This document shows, piece after piece, positions 11,527 through 23,710 of a DNA stretch of 64,000 nt (position 1 is its first letter; the number at the start of each line of letters is the position of its first letter). The stretch is from contig JAHYIO010000004.1 of the NCBI GenBank assembly GCA_020543525.1, positions 1,736,001 through 1,800,000 on the forward strand, in the 5' to 3' direction. The notes under the pieces were generated by a model that had not been told where the DNA came from, made no database searches, and was given only the letters and a program-made list of their open reading frames with translations. A program made the position numbers and the translations under genes. This stretch comes from Coriolopsis trogii. Its lineage: Eukaryota > Basidiomycota > Agaricomycetes > Polyporales > Polyporaceae.

Positions 11527-13833
11527 ATGACCACGCCTGTGAACACAACAACGGCGACCATGTCTAGCCTCACCGGTATCCCTCAGGAAGTCCTCGAACA
11601 TATCGCCTTCTTCGCGGCCACCGACAGTTTCCTCGGACCTCCGGACGGACTCACCGCGTTCCTCAGTGTCGACCGACGGACACACGGAGCTCTCTCCCCC
11701 TCCGCGAATCCGTACCTCTGGTCGCGCATATTCGCCGCCAAGTTCGATGTCTCTTGTGCGACTCGCCGACTTGCGGCGGCCGGGCGGGAGGTGGGACCCG
11801 CGGAGGTCTGCGAGGAGTTCAAGCTACGCTGCACGCTTCTCAAGCGCATCCGCCAACGACTCGACTGTCGGGCGACGTCGTACAACCTCAGCCCGACGCA
11901 CCGCGACTCCCTACGGTCCATATTGTGGATGGCGTACTTGATGATGCTCGAGAACGAGGGGAAGAACGACAGGCAGCTCCGAGAGTATGCGGGGTTCGAC
12001 GAATGGCTGAAGGACTTTCTCTTCGATCCCTACGGGGCTTCCCTTGCTGCTTGGTCGGTCAGGATCGACTTGTGGCCGCCGAACGACGAACGGACTGCAC
12101 TCGCTCTGTGGCTGTTTTGGTATATGCTGCGACCTGGTGAGTGTTTCTTCATCGCCCTCCTTTGCATTGCGGAAGGACCAGAACAAGTGTTTTGCGGAGA
12201 GTGTGTCGAACTGGCGAGGTCTGCTACAGCGTCACGGTCAGGGGTGACATTCCGACATATATATGCGTCAATCCCCAGCAGAGGCGCTGGCACAACACGA
12301 CATTCTACATGTGAATGATCTCGAGCCGCAGACGGTGCCGCTTCTCTCCGTCTAGAAGAAGACGAGTCCGGCGGGCGTACCATGTCTTCTGACAGTTCCG
12401 TCCTCTGCACTGCCGGCATGGAGGGTGTCTTCTCATGGAGGCGGAGTATGCCCTTTCCAGTGCCATCTGGACGGCTCATATCCTGCCTCTACAGGCCTAG
12501 ATTGCATCCCAATTGCGATCTATCCTCTCACCCTCTCTTGCAGATGAATACATGTCCGACGACGATGCGAAGTTCCGGGAAGCCTCCGGTATTCTGAAGA
12601 TTTTTGCTCTCGGCGCACACCAGGTTTGGGTTCACATACCCCATACTCATCTAAGTGCACTAAGTATTCCATCTCTAAACGTATAGTATTCCATATGCTC
12701 GCCACCATGGAACGAGTTTGCCCCACCCAGTCGCACACGGGGCGCGTCCGCGATCAAGCACTTCAGCCACTCTCTCAAGATAGTGCCCCCAGCGTCTGCT
12801 CCTCCCGCAATCCTCGCTTACCTCACCCTTGCGAACAAGCTCTCCGTCTCGTGGGACACGATCCACTACATGAAGCCCCCCACAGCTACGCCGCCGAGTT
12901 TGGCCCCGAGCCTGAGCAGCAGCGAGTGGGACGCGGAGTGGATGCGTGGGCTGCACCTCGGTGACACATCGAAGCCATTCGGGGCCGCCTTCTCCGGCGC
13001 ATTCATCCCGGGCAGTCTCGAAGGTGTTTGGGAAGGGCTCTTCACGGTCCGTCTGCGCCTTTCTCTCGCAACCTGGTCACCCGTTCTGACCTGTCCTTAT
13101 TCCCGTATCGTGAAATAGTATACTGAGTTTACCTCTTACGCCGCGCTGCTGTCCGGAGCACCCCCAACCGTTCTCCAGCGGAGCTTGATCGCGCATCACC
13201 CTCACCTCTGGAAGCTGCGCGAACACCATCTGTACGCGCCCGATGACCCTGACGCCCCTGAAGTGTGGCCAATGTCGCCCGGGAATCCTCTAGGGGGGTA
13301 TATCCCAGCGGGCTGCAAAATGAACGAGCGGCCGGAAGGGGTCGAAGTGAAGGAGCCTGGGAGGGCAGGGGCGGTGTTCTACCGCAGCTGGGCGAGCGTG
13401 AAGAGCGCCACCGAGGACGAGAGGCCGCAGGGCAAGCTGGTTGATATTCTTGTTACCGGAGAGGTTCGTCTTGCGTCTCACGACTCATCTCCGCTCCGTG
13501 CTCGTGTCCGTGTGTTGACAGCGATCTTACATGTCGTGCGATAGGGCCACTCGGCGTGGGGACAGTTCAATCTGATGGGCCGAATACGGCCGTGCGACGG
13601 GTTTATCAGCTTGTCGAAGATATACGTACGTCTGCCTCGCGGCTCCGTTTTCCTTGTTGTCACTCATAGCTCTGGTCGACGCTCAGGTTGATGGCGACCG
13701 AGGCCAATGGTTGTACCGTGGCTTCATGGTAGGGAATGCGGAGGGGAACTTGTCTGGCCGTTGGCGAGACACGCTGAGTCCCCACGACGTGCTCGGATAT
13801 GAAGGCTGCTTTGTGATGAGCAGACGTCGGTGA
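11527..13833 (+). CDS. F-box domain protein (Agaricomycete type)
   Basis: Six exons, 11527-12136, 12544-12623, 12687-13046, 13119-13463, 13545-13625 and 13687-13833, give 540 residues with all phases matching. An F-box-like motif lies near the N-terminus (LTGIPQEVLEHIAFFAAT, then LTAFLSVDRRTH and NPYLWSRIFAAKF). The C-terminal half carries a block typical of a widespread mushroom F-box family: WEGLFTYTEFTSYAALLSGA, GHSAWGQFNLMGRIRPCDGF, then GDRGQWLYRGF, NLSGRWRDTLSP and GYEGCFVMSRRR. Members are presumed substrate adaptors of SCF ubiquitin ligases, though few have been studied. The ATG at 11527 is the first in frame. An ATG at 11560 (MSSLTG) is an alternative. The first intron (12137-12543, 407 nt) is exceptionally long for this window. 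This family is different from the F-box/LRR-like genes at 22-23.7 kb and 47.5-51.3 kb. Confidence 0.82.
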
Positions 13834-15109
13834 ACAAAATGCCCTGGCTGCGAGGTGAGGACTTCCTTGTGCTACTGTATTCGACCTCCGTGTGCGTATG
13901 TATTCCTGGTGCTTTCGAAACTTGTGTATTTATCAATAAGACCATGGATCGCTTCTGTACGTATATTATGTAACATGAATGGCTCAACCACTCTCCCTCT
14001 ACTTCTTGAAATCGTTCGATCACGTATCGAGCGTATTGTACCTCCTTGTGGTGTAGGTGTGATGCAGCCTTACGATTTGTCTCCTTGCTCACGGAATTTA
14101 TTACTTCGCAGGATCCCGACTCAGCTACAGCGGGCTCTAACGCCGTAGTGAGACAAGTCCAAATGCTCATCCCGGGTTTTGAGATCCTGATTTCACTCAC
14201 GGTCTGGCTCCTTCATAGCTCATGTGAGGTTCTATTCGATGCGTCGATTGGCAGTTTTCTGATGAATGGCACGCACGTCTATGGCACCGGCCCTTTGTCG
14301 ATGCTTGGAACGCGCTCCTATTTTTGTATCGAATAGGGTCCCAACGTCCCACTGGTACTGCGACACTGCTCAATGGGTAACGGTGAAGGGGTATGAAGGC
14401 CCAACGTGGTCGACGGAGAATTGCGTATGTGGCCTCTACCTGCAAATCACGTATTGAACCTTACGTTTTCTCTTGTTGAGGATATCTACCGTCCTCATGA
14501 TTGCACCGTACTGGGACTGTACTCCGCGGCGTCTCGACCGTGGCCTTCGTGGGCTGGACCGTCACCTTTGGCAGCGGGTCTGGCTGCGAAGACTGAGCAT
14601 CTTACGATGTCTTCGTCGCTTCTGCGATCTTCGCGAACGCGCGGCGCTTCGCGGACATGCGAGGAAGTGAACTGACCATGATACCATAGCAAATTGTCAG
14701 CGGCCCGGCCGATTTCTGCGGAAGTTGTGGTGGTGTCTGTATTGACAGTGAGTCGACTCTGTTACCGCTTACCTGCATTGGGACTATCTTCGGTAGATTT
14801 AAGACCTTGTTCGACACCCTCGTGCATGATGCGTGCATAAATGAACGCCAAGAAGGGCATTGCACCTTCTTGCTTATATCGCTCCTGGCTTTTAGCTACC
14901 ATGGATGCCGGTCAGGAAGATCATGCGCATGGCCCGCTACGGTCCGGGTCGCAATTAACCTACACCACGTCTAACGGAAGTCTCCATCGTGTTCAGCGCC
15001 ATGCGGTCCATGGTTCAGGAAGTATCGCCTACGGTACCGATTGTTCTCCGTTTTCAGCTGCTCATGAATATGGACATAACTTAGGGTATGTGCATGAGAG
15101 GTAGAGAGG
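13834..15109. other. Intergenic region upstream of the pectate lyase gene
   Basis: No supported gene. Short open frames in several phases (14406-14675, 14841-15104 and others) could not be linked into a splice-consistent model and show no recognised domain. Confidence 0.4.
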
Positions 15110-15116
15110 TATAAAA
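15110..15116 (+). promoter_or_regulatory. TATA box of the pectate lyase gene
   Basis: TATAAAA lies 73 bp before the start codon at 15183, in a position and context compatible with a strong inducible promoter. The sequence is an exact consensus match. Function is inferred. Confidence 0.6.
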
Positions 15117-15182
15117 GACTGTCTGTCGAACTGATGAAGAGCAGCAGAGCTCGTCTCAGCCCTTCCACTGACCACATACACC

Positions 15183-16387
15183 ATGAAGTTCTCCCTAGTC
15201 GTCCTCCTCACCGCTGCTGCTACCGCCTTCGCTTCGCCTTCCCTCGTGAAGCGGGCCTCGGTGAACGACGTACCCACCGTCGGCTTCGCTGCTCTTGACG
15301 GCACCACTGGTGGCTCTGGTGGCCCGACGGTCACGGTCACCACGCTTGATGACCTAAAGAGTGCTGTCAGCGGTGACGACCCGAAGATTGTCATCATCGA
15401 GTAAGCCCTCTCACAGCGCAATGCGTCGGTGAAAGCTGACCGCTGAGATACTCTCCTCTAGCGCCAACATTACGGGGAACGAAGTCGTTAGGTCGGGATC
15501 CAACAAGACCATCCTCGGCAGGAACGGCGCGACGCTGAACGGCGTCGGTATCCGCGTCCTGAACCAGTCCAACGTCATCATTCGCAACGTGAAGATTGAG
15601 AAGGTGCTCGCCTCTGCTGGGGACGCCATTGGCATCCAAGCAGCAAGCAAGGTCTGGGTCGACCACGTCGACCTCTCCTCTGACCGTGACCACAACAAGG
15701 ACTTGTACGTACGCGCTTGCCGGGTTCTTCCAAGTTATGTTGGCGGCTCTGACGGATCGTTACCCTTCTTTCGTCCAGCTACGACGGTCTCCTCGACATC
15801 ACCCATGGCTGCACCGGTGTGACGGTCACCAACAGCAAGCTCTCCGACCACTGGAAGGCGTCTCTCGTCGGCCACTCGGACAACAACGGCTCACAGGACA
15901 AGGCTATTACCGGTAAGCACCGTAAACTGCGCCCCGCACATGAGGCACGCTGAGGGATTGCTACCTGTCAGTCACCTTTGCAATGAACTTCTGGACCAAC
16001 CTCAACTCCCGCACGCCCTCCTTCCGCTTCGGTACCGGCCACATCTTCAACAACGGTTCGCATCTCTCGCAACTCACAGCAGAGACCCGCAATCACTGAC
16101 GCTCTGGCTTCGGTCCATCCACAGTGTTCGATGACAACGGCGACGGCATCAACACTCGCGACGGCGCCCAGCTCCTCGTCGAGAATAACGTTTTCAGCGG
16201 GGACAAGAAGCCGCTCTACTCCACCGACGGTGGCTTCGCTGTCGCACGCGGCAATGACTTCGGCGGAAAGAACAACACGGCCCCCGTCGGCACCCTCACC
16301 ACCATGGCCTACTCTTACTCGCTCATCGACACTGCGGACGTCCGTTCGGCCGTTGTCGAATCCGCTGGCGCTACTCTGTCGTTCTGA
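15183..16387 (+). CDS. Secreted pectate lyase, polysaccharide lyase family 1
   Basis: Five exons, 15183-15400, 15462-15704, 15779-15912, 15972-16055 and 16125-16387, encode 313 residues. The N-terminus is a signal peptide ([19 protein letters not shown]) followed by a KR site that may be a Kex2-like cleavage point. The body is a right-handed beta-helix protein: [19 protein letters not shown] at the start, then [11 protein letters not shown] with the Ca-binding-type aspartates, [12 protein letters not shown], and [16 protein letters not shown], whose arginines fit the PL1 catalytic region. The family cleaves polygalacturonate by beta-elimination outside the cell, loosening plant middle lamella. 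Length is normal for fungal PL1 and nothing is broken. A TATA box sits 73 bp upstream. The neighbouring divergent-strand P450 gene has no evident functional link. Confidence 0.93.
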
Positions 16388-16937
16388 GGTCTTTCACGTG
16401 TACGGTTGAGCGAGTCCAAGGCATGCCTGTGAGGGCGAATAACGGTTAAGGAGAAATGATTTAAAACCAGAGTGGAATAGGACTTTATGCTGGTACCATG
16501 TTGGTTTGTGTACTGGAACAGAGGCTTCGGCCGTCGTATTCAGTGATTCGGCTATCCTACCCGCGAGATATCTCGGTGCCCCTCGTGCAGAGATGAAGTC
16601 TGCACCTCTACATGCGCAAAGTCGAGAGCAGCATCGTACTCAACTGAGAATAACCACTCCCCAGCGTCTGCTCCCTGTCCGAGACTAACGGCTGACGAGC
16701 CGGAGAGATTAGAACCTGGAGTCAGTCGTGATGATGTAGCGGTACCTCTTGCCGCTGGGTCTCGGTATTCGATGTAACTTGGATTTCTCCTCTGTTTGAT
16801 CGCCTACCTCGTAAGCACGGGCCGGCAAAATGTGACAACCTCTCTCTCATTCCGTCGGATCCATCACTGGATGTTACGCTTGCATCGGGGGAGGACGGCA
16901 AAAATCCTAGATTCTGCTATGGGCTCTCTCCAAACTC
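16388..16937. other. Convergent 3' intergenic region
   Basis: Between the stop codons of the pectate lyase (+) and the P450 (-). No gene recognised. Confidence 0.45.
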
Positions 16938-19155
16938 TTACAGCAGTAACTCCGCCAATGCCTCCGACCGGAACCGTATATCGCACGAGAACGGCTTCGG
17001 TTCCCTGCCCAAGTCGCCGTACACGCAAGAGAAGCCACAAAGTTAGCACTCATCCTCTTCCATCATAACCAAGCTCAAAACGACCACTTACGTGACGAAG
17101 CTGCTCACAAACTCCTCCCCAACCTCCACGTCCTGCCCCGCTCCGTCCGTCGCCTTCCCGATCTCGAGGCATGTGAGGATGCAGGCGATCGTGATCCACA
17201 TCGTGTCGTACGCCATATAGCGCCCGGGGCAGACGCGCCGTCCGAATCCGAATGCGACGTCTAGCGGGTCCGGAACGGCGGGGTCAAGCGCACCATGTTT
17301 GAGAAAGCGGTCTGGGTTGAACATGTGCGGGTCTGGGTACCTCTTCTCGTCATGCAAGATCGCCCTGGCCGTGCGCATAGGCCGTCAGCTATTAGCACGG
17401 AAGCAGAGCAAGGCGTGTCGCGCACCAAATGTTGACCATGACGAGGGAGTCCTTCTGGAGGTAATAGCCGTTGTACACGTCGTCGTCGCGCAACTTGTGG
17501 GGAATATCTGCCATGTGTTACTGGTGAGATGCTGTCGTACAGAGGACTGCACGTGCAGATAAAAGAGTATGTCCATACCCAGAGGGACAATGGGATGCCA
17601 TCGGAGGGTCTCTCTGATGAGTGCGTCAATGTAGGGGACTGAGCCGAAGTCGTCAAATGTCGGCAGCCGATCAGTTCCAATAGTGTTTTCAAGTTCGCGC
17701 CGTGCGTGGTCTTGTATTTCCGGATGGAGTAACATGGCAAGCAGGAATGTGTGCATACTCGCGGCAATCTACCATCGAGTGATTGAAGGGGTAGATAGTA
17801 TTGGAGTCTCGCATCACTTACTGTCTCTGCGCCACCTATGTATATATTACTCCTGTCAGAGCATATACTCGATACCTGGCATACGGTAACGGTGCGCACC
17901 CATGTACATCGTGGCTGTGGACATCTTGGCGAGGCGTTCTGTTCTCGCGTCGTTGCCATATTTCTCTATGATGGCCTTCGCCATACAGTCTTCGTCTTTC
18001 TTCGCGCCCTAATCATGACAATGAGTGGTGGCCATAACTCAGAAGTGCTCGGAATGCCTGACCAAACGTCGCATGAAGTCTTCATAAGGTACATGAAGCT
18101 GACGTGTGGCCTTCTCATGCCAGACATTGGCCTCACGTTTGAACTGCGCACCAGGAACCCAGGCAGGAATGTGCTTCACTGCACAACTTGCTCGTAAGTT
18201 TACAAGCGACAGACTACAGCGAGAACTCGAAGAGGGCTCACGTATAGGCAACAATTCCACAAGGTACACTCCGCCTGTGACCGAGCGTCCCACGCACTCC
18301 TGAGCGGCTTCGGCGAGTTCGATGAACGGGTCGTGTTCGGGGAGGACCTTAATCCCGTATGCGACCTCCATGATGTTCGCACCCACCAAGCTGTCCGCGA
18401 TGGTATCTACGTCAGCACGACACGTCTAGTACTACGCGCGGCATGCGCGAGTGAACGCTCACTGTTTCAAATGGACCGGGATGCGCTTGCCACGCTCGCG
18501 TGCCAGACGATGCACGAGGTCATGGGCGTGCCTAGTAAGGACAGGGCGGTACTTGTGGAACGCTGTCGAGTGAAATTCCTGGTGCGTCATCTTCCTGCAC
18601 GTGCGCCAGTCGTCGCCGTAGTCCATGGACCCGAAGTTCCATCCGAACCCGGCGCTAGGTTGAACATCAGGCATGCTCAAGTCCCCAAACAAGACCGGGC
18701 TCACAGTTCGTTGAGCATGATCATGCGGGGTCTGCGGGAGTGATGTATTGTCAGCGTCGGGGAGAAGTCCCACACGAGTACGTACCTATCCGAGTATAAG
18801 GAGGAGCGTCTGTCTAGGAGCTCCACCGACGCTTCAAGAGAATTCAACACGATGATGTTGGTCCCAAGGGCGTGAAGTCGCAAAACTTCCGTGTCTGACT
18901 CAAGCGTATAACTTGATGTTAGATAGACTAAGGGAACACGAGATGGCTTCCAGGGTACACACCGTATGAACGACACATTTCACTGTACTTTATCCAGGGA
19001 TACTCTTGTGGAGTCGGAATATCGCGCACGTTCCCAACTAGTGGAAGTCCGGGGGGACCAGGAGGAACACGATGCTGTTTCGCTCTGCGTGAGGCCGTAA
19101 CCGCGACCAGGGAGGCAAGTAGGATAGCTGCTGCGAGTAAGTAAGCTTGGGACAT
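16938..19155 (-). CDS. Cytochrome P450 monooxygenase
   Basis: Twelve exons: 19155-18963, 18894-18786, 18731-18705, 18654-18463, 18390-18242, 18178-18063, 18008-17900, 17835-17822, 17768-17579, 17507-17426, 17364-17092 and 17004-16938, giving 506 residues with every phase consistent. The N-terminal membrane anchor (YLLAAAILLASLVAVTAS) is followed by the proline hinge PPGPPGLPLVGN. The oxygen-binding helix I is represented by GGAET, encoded partly by a 14-nt exon. The K-helix ExxR is ETLR near residue 355, and PDRF follows. The heme-thiolate loop is FGFGRRVCPGRY with the cysteine at about 439. The ...NELAGFGWNFGSMDYGDDWR block is typical of the large mushroom group annotated as O-methylsterigmatocystin-oxidoreductase-like. 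Expected location is the ER membrane, with electrons from a P450 reductase. Substrate unknown. No biosynthetic core gene lies nearby. Confidence 0.93.
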
Positions 19156-19647
19156 CGTCGAACATGAACGTCGTCAAGGGCCGCAGCACTGCAGGATAAG
19201 ACCTCAGGGCGTTAGGATCGTCGGAGTCTTTTATGGAGAATGCAGCTACTAGCGCCTCCATTCGCCGCCCATGCAGAAGCCACACATCACGCTAGTATGG
19301 CAATGCACTAGCTGTCACTGATAGTGCAGACCTGTGCGCTTGGCTTCCGTTTGCAGCGGAGCGGGATATTGAGATCTGCGGAGTCGCATCGGGAGTAAGG
19401 CGCACTGTGGTCGTGGGATGAGACATGGCAGGACGTACCCAACTTCAGGGCGGTTTGGGAAGCTGGATCTGTCTTGGTATTGAGGGATATTAGCATGGCT
19501 TCGCATACGTTCATCGATGTCGAAACCAAACCGACGAGGCAGGTACTCGGGCATTCGTAGCAAGGCAGAAGAGGGCAAAAAGTGCATAAATATTGAGACC
19601 CGTAGGTCTACCACTCCGGGAAAGCGTGTCATCCTTGTGCAGGGGCC

Positions 19648-19678
<31 letters not shown>

Positions 19679-22055
19679 TTCGTATGTCACCCCGAAGGGG
19701 ACAGTTAGGAGAGCTGGGTCTGCCGTGTCATGGAACCTCTTTTGCATTTTGCTCAAGCCGCGGGTGCTGGCGCTAAGGCGCAAGAGCGCTGAGGGCCAAG
19801 ACCTGGCGGCGCCGTCGACAGATCTTAACAGGCAACGTCCCTGAACGTTGGGCACCAGTTTTTGCACTCTCCACCTCCCAAATAACATCAATAGGCATCA
19901 CATACGCCATCAGGGCGCTCCCTGGATTGACAGACCTTGGACTCCTCTGACGGAGTCTGGATGTCCGACAAGTTGGCGATCGCCGGCGCGCGCCGCATTG
20001 AACAATTTGAAGCAACTTGAAGCCGCCGGTTCCGCCGGTTCGAACTTCAATATGAGGGCCAGAGCCAGCTAGAAACCGGTTGGAGATGTAAACTTGCATG
20101 TACCGTGCATTTTCTGTTGGATGCTCTTTCAATCACAACTTGCCATACCCCTTGAACCCGATGCTACCGATTTTCTGATTCATGCTGCGTTACAGCTAGA
20201 TCGAGAGCTGAGGTCTGAGAGCTCCGTATAGGTAGGGAGGAGTCTCCAACATATCTGAGATGAACACTTACGCGCGCAACTAGATCTGTCGAGTGCCACG
20301 GGAATATACAGTATGCTTTGACTTTCCGCGTATGCATCCGCTCACTGGCACACTCCACGGACGGTATATATACCTGCCTCAAGCCGGAGCCAAGTAATAC
20401 GATCCTACAAAATTGCATCATTGTCACTACACAGTTGGTGAGTGCGCCTTGGGTCTTGACATTATCACACTCTACATCTATCGTATTCTGTCGAATCTCC
20501 ACATCAGGCTACCTGTACTCTCCCGGCAAATACGCAAACATTGGACATGCGAGTCTGATGGAAGTATGACAAGATGGAGGCTGACATATAGTTTCATTGG
20601 ACGGCAGTTTCATGTACAACTCTGACGAACACCCGCAAGCTGCCCTCCTGGACGAGGCAAATTCTGAGAAGGGTGAGCTGCTGCGACACGTGAGGGAATG
20701 CAGTATGCACGTCCTCTGGCTCAGAGCTCTCACAGCAATGCAGCCCTGCCTACATTGGAAGTTGCAGTACGCACGATGAACTTCATCAACTCTTGCGCAG
20801 AAGGGGTGGCCAGATGAGCCTTCGTCGGTTGTCGCGCCTGGCCACCTTTCATCTGCGTCGTGGTCACCTGGCGTGTGTAAGGCGGGTAGCCAAAAACTGC
20901 CCGTCCACTGGAATAGACTGCATTCAGATGTGAGCGAGTAAGGTGCAGGCGAATCGAAACGCCATCTTCTGGGACTAGGTTGTACCAGAGAAGGCAGGGG
21001 CGTCGTAGTCTGGCATGCCATCGACGTTTTCGTTCAAGGCATCTTCTACTCTGCAACTCAGAATGCAATCGAGGGCTGGTCGATACGCCTCGATGAGTCG
21101 GTGTCCCCGACTAGTCACGCCGTGGGTGTATAGGCACTGGGGGATCTCAACCTACAGTACAATCAGCCGCTATGACCATGCACTCGTGCTTCACATTGGA
21201 GAAACATACGATCAAACGGTTTGCTTCATACCCAGCCTGGATGATTACGGGGTGTTACGGCTGAGCGTTCATGGCTGCAAGCCTGTGTCGATATTATGCC
21301 ACCCTCAGGCTGTCGCGGTTATTCTTGACTTTCCGAACTTGTCGACCTGGTAGAGACAGGGCGGATGGACGGCATGGGAAATCGAGCCCGGCCCTTTTGA
21401 GACCTCGGTCACAGCACATCACGACTCAGGCGGCCGTAATCGTGGACTGTGCAGTACTTTTACATTGTTTCTCATGAGTTCACACATTGCGTTAGGGCGG
21501 CTCGGCGCCTGGACTGGAGGCGTGCAGTGTTGAGGTTGCATTACCCTCAGACCGTCATGAATGACGCTGTACATAACGCTACCTGGTACATCGACTCTAT
21601 TACAATCTGCCGGTATCCACTGAAGCTGGCTTACGATGCGCTTTGCTGGCCAGTTACTGCAGTGGTGAGAGTATATACTCGGATTGCACACTATGTTCCA
21701 CTTAAGCTGAACACAATCGAAGCACACCGGGAGCGAGTGGGAGAACGCGCAGATATGGATATCTCGCGGTCTCAGACATCTAAGACTATGAGCGATTCCT
21801 TACACGAGCTTTTCACCTTCGCACGCCGCTGAGGTTGTCCTGTGTCATTGATGCGATAAGTACTATAGTACTACATGATATTAGTACGCCAGCTGGAAAA
21901 TGATGATGTGTGTAGCTACACGGGCATAGGAAGGTTAAGGGAACACTACGAGGGCAGTGCATAGCTACATATCTCCGCATTGATGAAGTAGCATGTAGCA
22001 GCTGTGATTCGAGGGCTTTCCACGCCCGATGTTCGAGGACATCAGCGGAGGCACC
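19156..22055. other. Gene-poor region containing the U6 snRNA locus
   Basis: Apart from the U6 element no gene is supported. A TATATATA-like motif at about 20364 and scattered frames of 70-130 codons (for example 21449-21832) cannot be tied to a family or a splice model. Confidence 0.4.
19600..19703 (-). ncRNA. U6 spliceosomal snRNA
   Basis: Read on the minus strand from about 19702 there is a 5' stem-loop (GTCCCC-TTCG-GGGTGAC), then AAATTGGAACGATACAGAGA with the ACAGAGA box, then GATTAGCATGGCCCCTGC and CAAGGATGACACGC, which is nearly invariant U6 sequence. U6 pairs with the 5' splice site and U2 in the spliceosome core. The 3' boundary is unclear: only TTT follows the conserved core, and a run of five T occurs further down at 19581-19577, after a small AGACC...GGTCT hairpin. 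No obvious TATA box is seen 25-30 bp upstream. The RNA body looks intact, but a pseudocopy cannot be ruled out. It lies about 450 bp upstream of the P450 start. Confidence 0.85.
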
Positions 22056-23710
22056 TCAAGCGGTTCCACCATAGCCCACGATCGTCACGGACCGACGCGC
22101 ACAGGGAAAGACGGACGCCGCCAATCTCGTCACAACTTCCCGAGCGCAGGGAGCAGCAGACAGCGCCGTGACTACCAGCTCCTGCAGTCGATGCCGGACC
22201 AGTGGGTGTTCGGGCGCGAGAGGACGATCGGCCGGGGGAACGGTGGAGGCATCTCCGGACGTCGGAATGTAGGAAAGCAGAGGTAAGCGGAGGATGCGGA
22301 GCCGGGGGTTGTCACGCGCGAGGAGTATCAGCACGTCCACGGATGCGTACGGTATCGCGCTCCTGCTTGAGTCGAATCGCAGGTCGAGCTCCTCCAGGCA
22401 GGGGAAGTCTTGATGCATGGTGCGGAGCGTGTCGGCGACATGCGTCGGGCGAAGAAGCTGGCAGTCCAGACAGAACTCGCGCAGCCCGCGGAGATCCTTC
22501 AGCAGGGAGACGAGGAGCTTGAAGTTCGCGTACACGCCTCCCGGGCTGGTAGGCTCTCCAGGACGATGGGAGCCGTGTTTGCTGGCCTGGATATCAACAT
22601 GTAATACCTCGACTGTGGGATGCTCCGAAGCGACTGCCGCAAAGATCTTCTTCACTGCGCCCATACAGGTGGCCTCTGTGATCCCATGGACGTGGAGTGT
22701 AAGGGAGAGGAGGTGAGGAGCGCGGATGCGAGTCAGCATGGCGTGGAGCTGCCTCGCTTCCTCAGATTCCACTGGCCACGTGCAATAGTACGACCGCGCT
22801 CTGATCTCCAGACTGGACAAATTGTCGAACACGACGGGCCCACACGGGAGTTCGGGGGACGTTTCCAGCGAGAGACGTTTCAAGTTAGACAGGGAGGCCA
22901 ACTCGCGGAACCGCGCCGATGGCAGCGAAGAATGCACCGTGACGGACCGCAGGTCGCGGTTCATGACGAGGGCTTTGAGGTCGAGGTCCACCATGGCTCC
23001 GGGACAAGTGATGGTTAGCGTCCGTATGTGTCGTGCAGAGACGCAGACGTCTCGGACCAAGGTGCGAATGGCTTTGTGTGTGAACAGCGCCGACAACGCA
23101 GCTCTAACCGTGAGGTGGTGGATAGTGGGAGGAATGAAATTGAAGAGGGTTCTATCGTGAACGGACCCGGTGGGCACCGTAGGGAAACTAATGAAGACTT
23201 CAGCAGAGTCCAAGAGGGGAAGGAGTGAGGTCGACCCCAGCGACAGCTGTAGTTCTTGCCAGAGCGGAAGGTGCAGCAAATTCGCGACATCGAGCTTGGC
23301 GCGACGTACTCGAGTGGTGTACTGTTGGAAGCGGCTCCAGTTCGGGTGCGTTCTCACGTCTTCATCTCTTATGCGCCCAGTCTAGTTTACATGGTTAGAC
23401 CACAAGGAAATACGGAAACAAAACTGCAACGTACGTTCAATTTGTAACCAATCAGAAGGAGAGTACCCAGACGGCTCCGACGGTACTGAGCGACTACGAT
23501 ATCGAGGGCGAGTAGCAGTCGGATAATAGTGTCGTCCCCTTTTAAAAGGTTCTTCCACAGTGTGGCCAAAGCGGGCTCCGTGAAACGTTTGCACGCCACT
23601 GCGACTCTGGTAAGAGCTTGTGTAGCCAGGATTTGCTCCATACCTGACAGTGACGATGGGCTGAGTTGTTCGAAGACATGATAGAGGACATCGTCGCATA
23701 GAGTAATCAT
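22056..23710 (-). CDS. F-box/LRR-like protein
   Basis: Two exons, 23710-23435 and 23381-22056, separated by a 53-nt intron, give 533 residues. The N-terminus is an F-box-like segment (MITLCDDVLYHVFEQLSPSS, then VAVACKRFTEPALATLWKNL). The rest is a leucine-rich array without strict periodicity: LKALVMNRDLRSVTVHSSLP, LSNLKRLSLE, FDNLSSLEIRARS, LRGLREFCLDCQLLRP and DFPCLEELDLRFDS, ending in a VTIVGYGG-like tail. The likely role is as an SCF ubiquitin-ligase adaptor or an orphan of the expanded mushroom F-box repertoire. It is clearly paralogous to the pseudogene at 47509-49117 (shared CDDVLYH, LEALVMNRNL-type and DNPRLR.LRLPLLSY blocks) and to the intact gene at 49527-51320, but lies about 24 kb away on the other strand. 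Confidence 0.8.
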
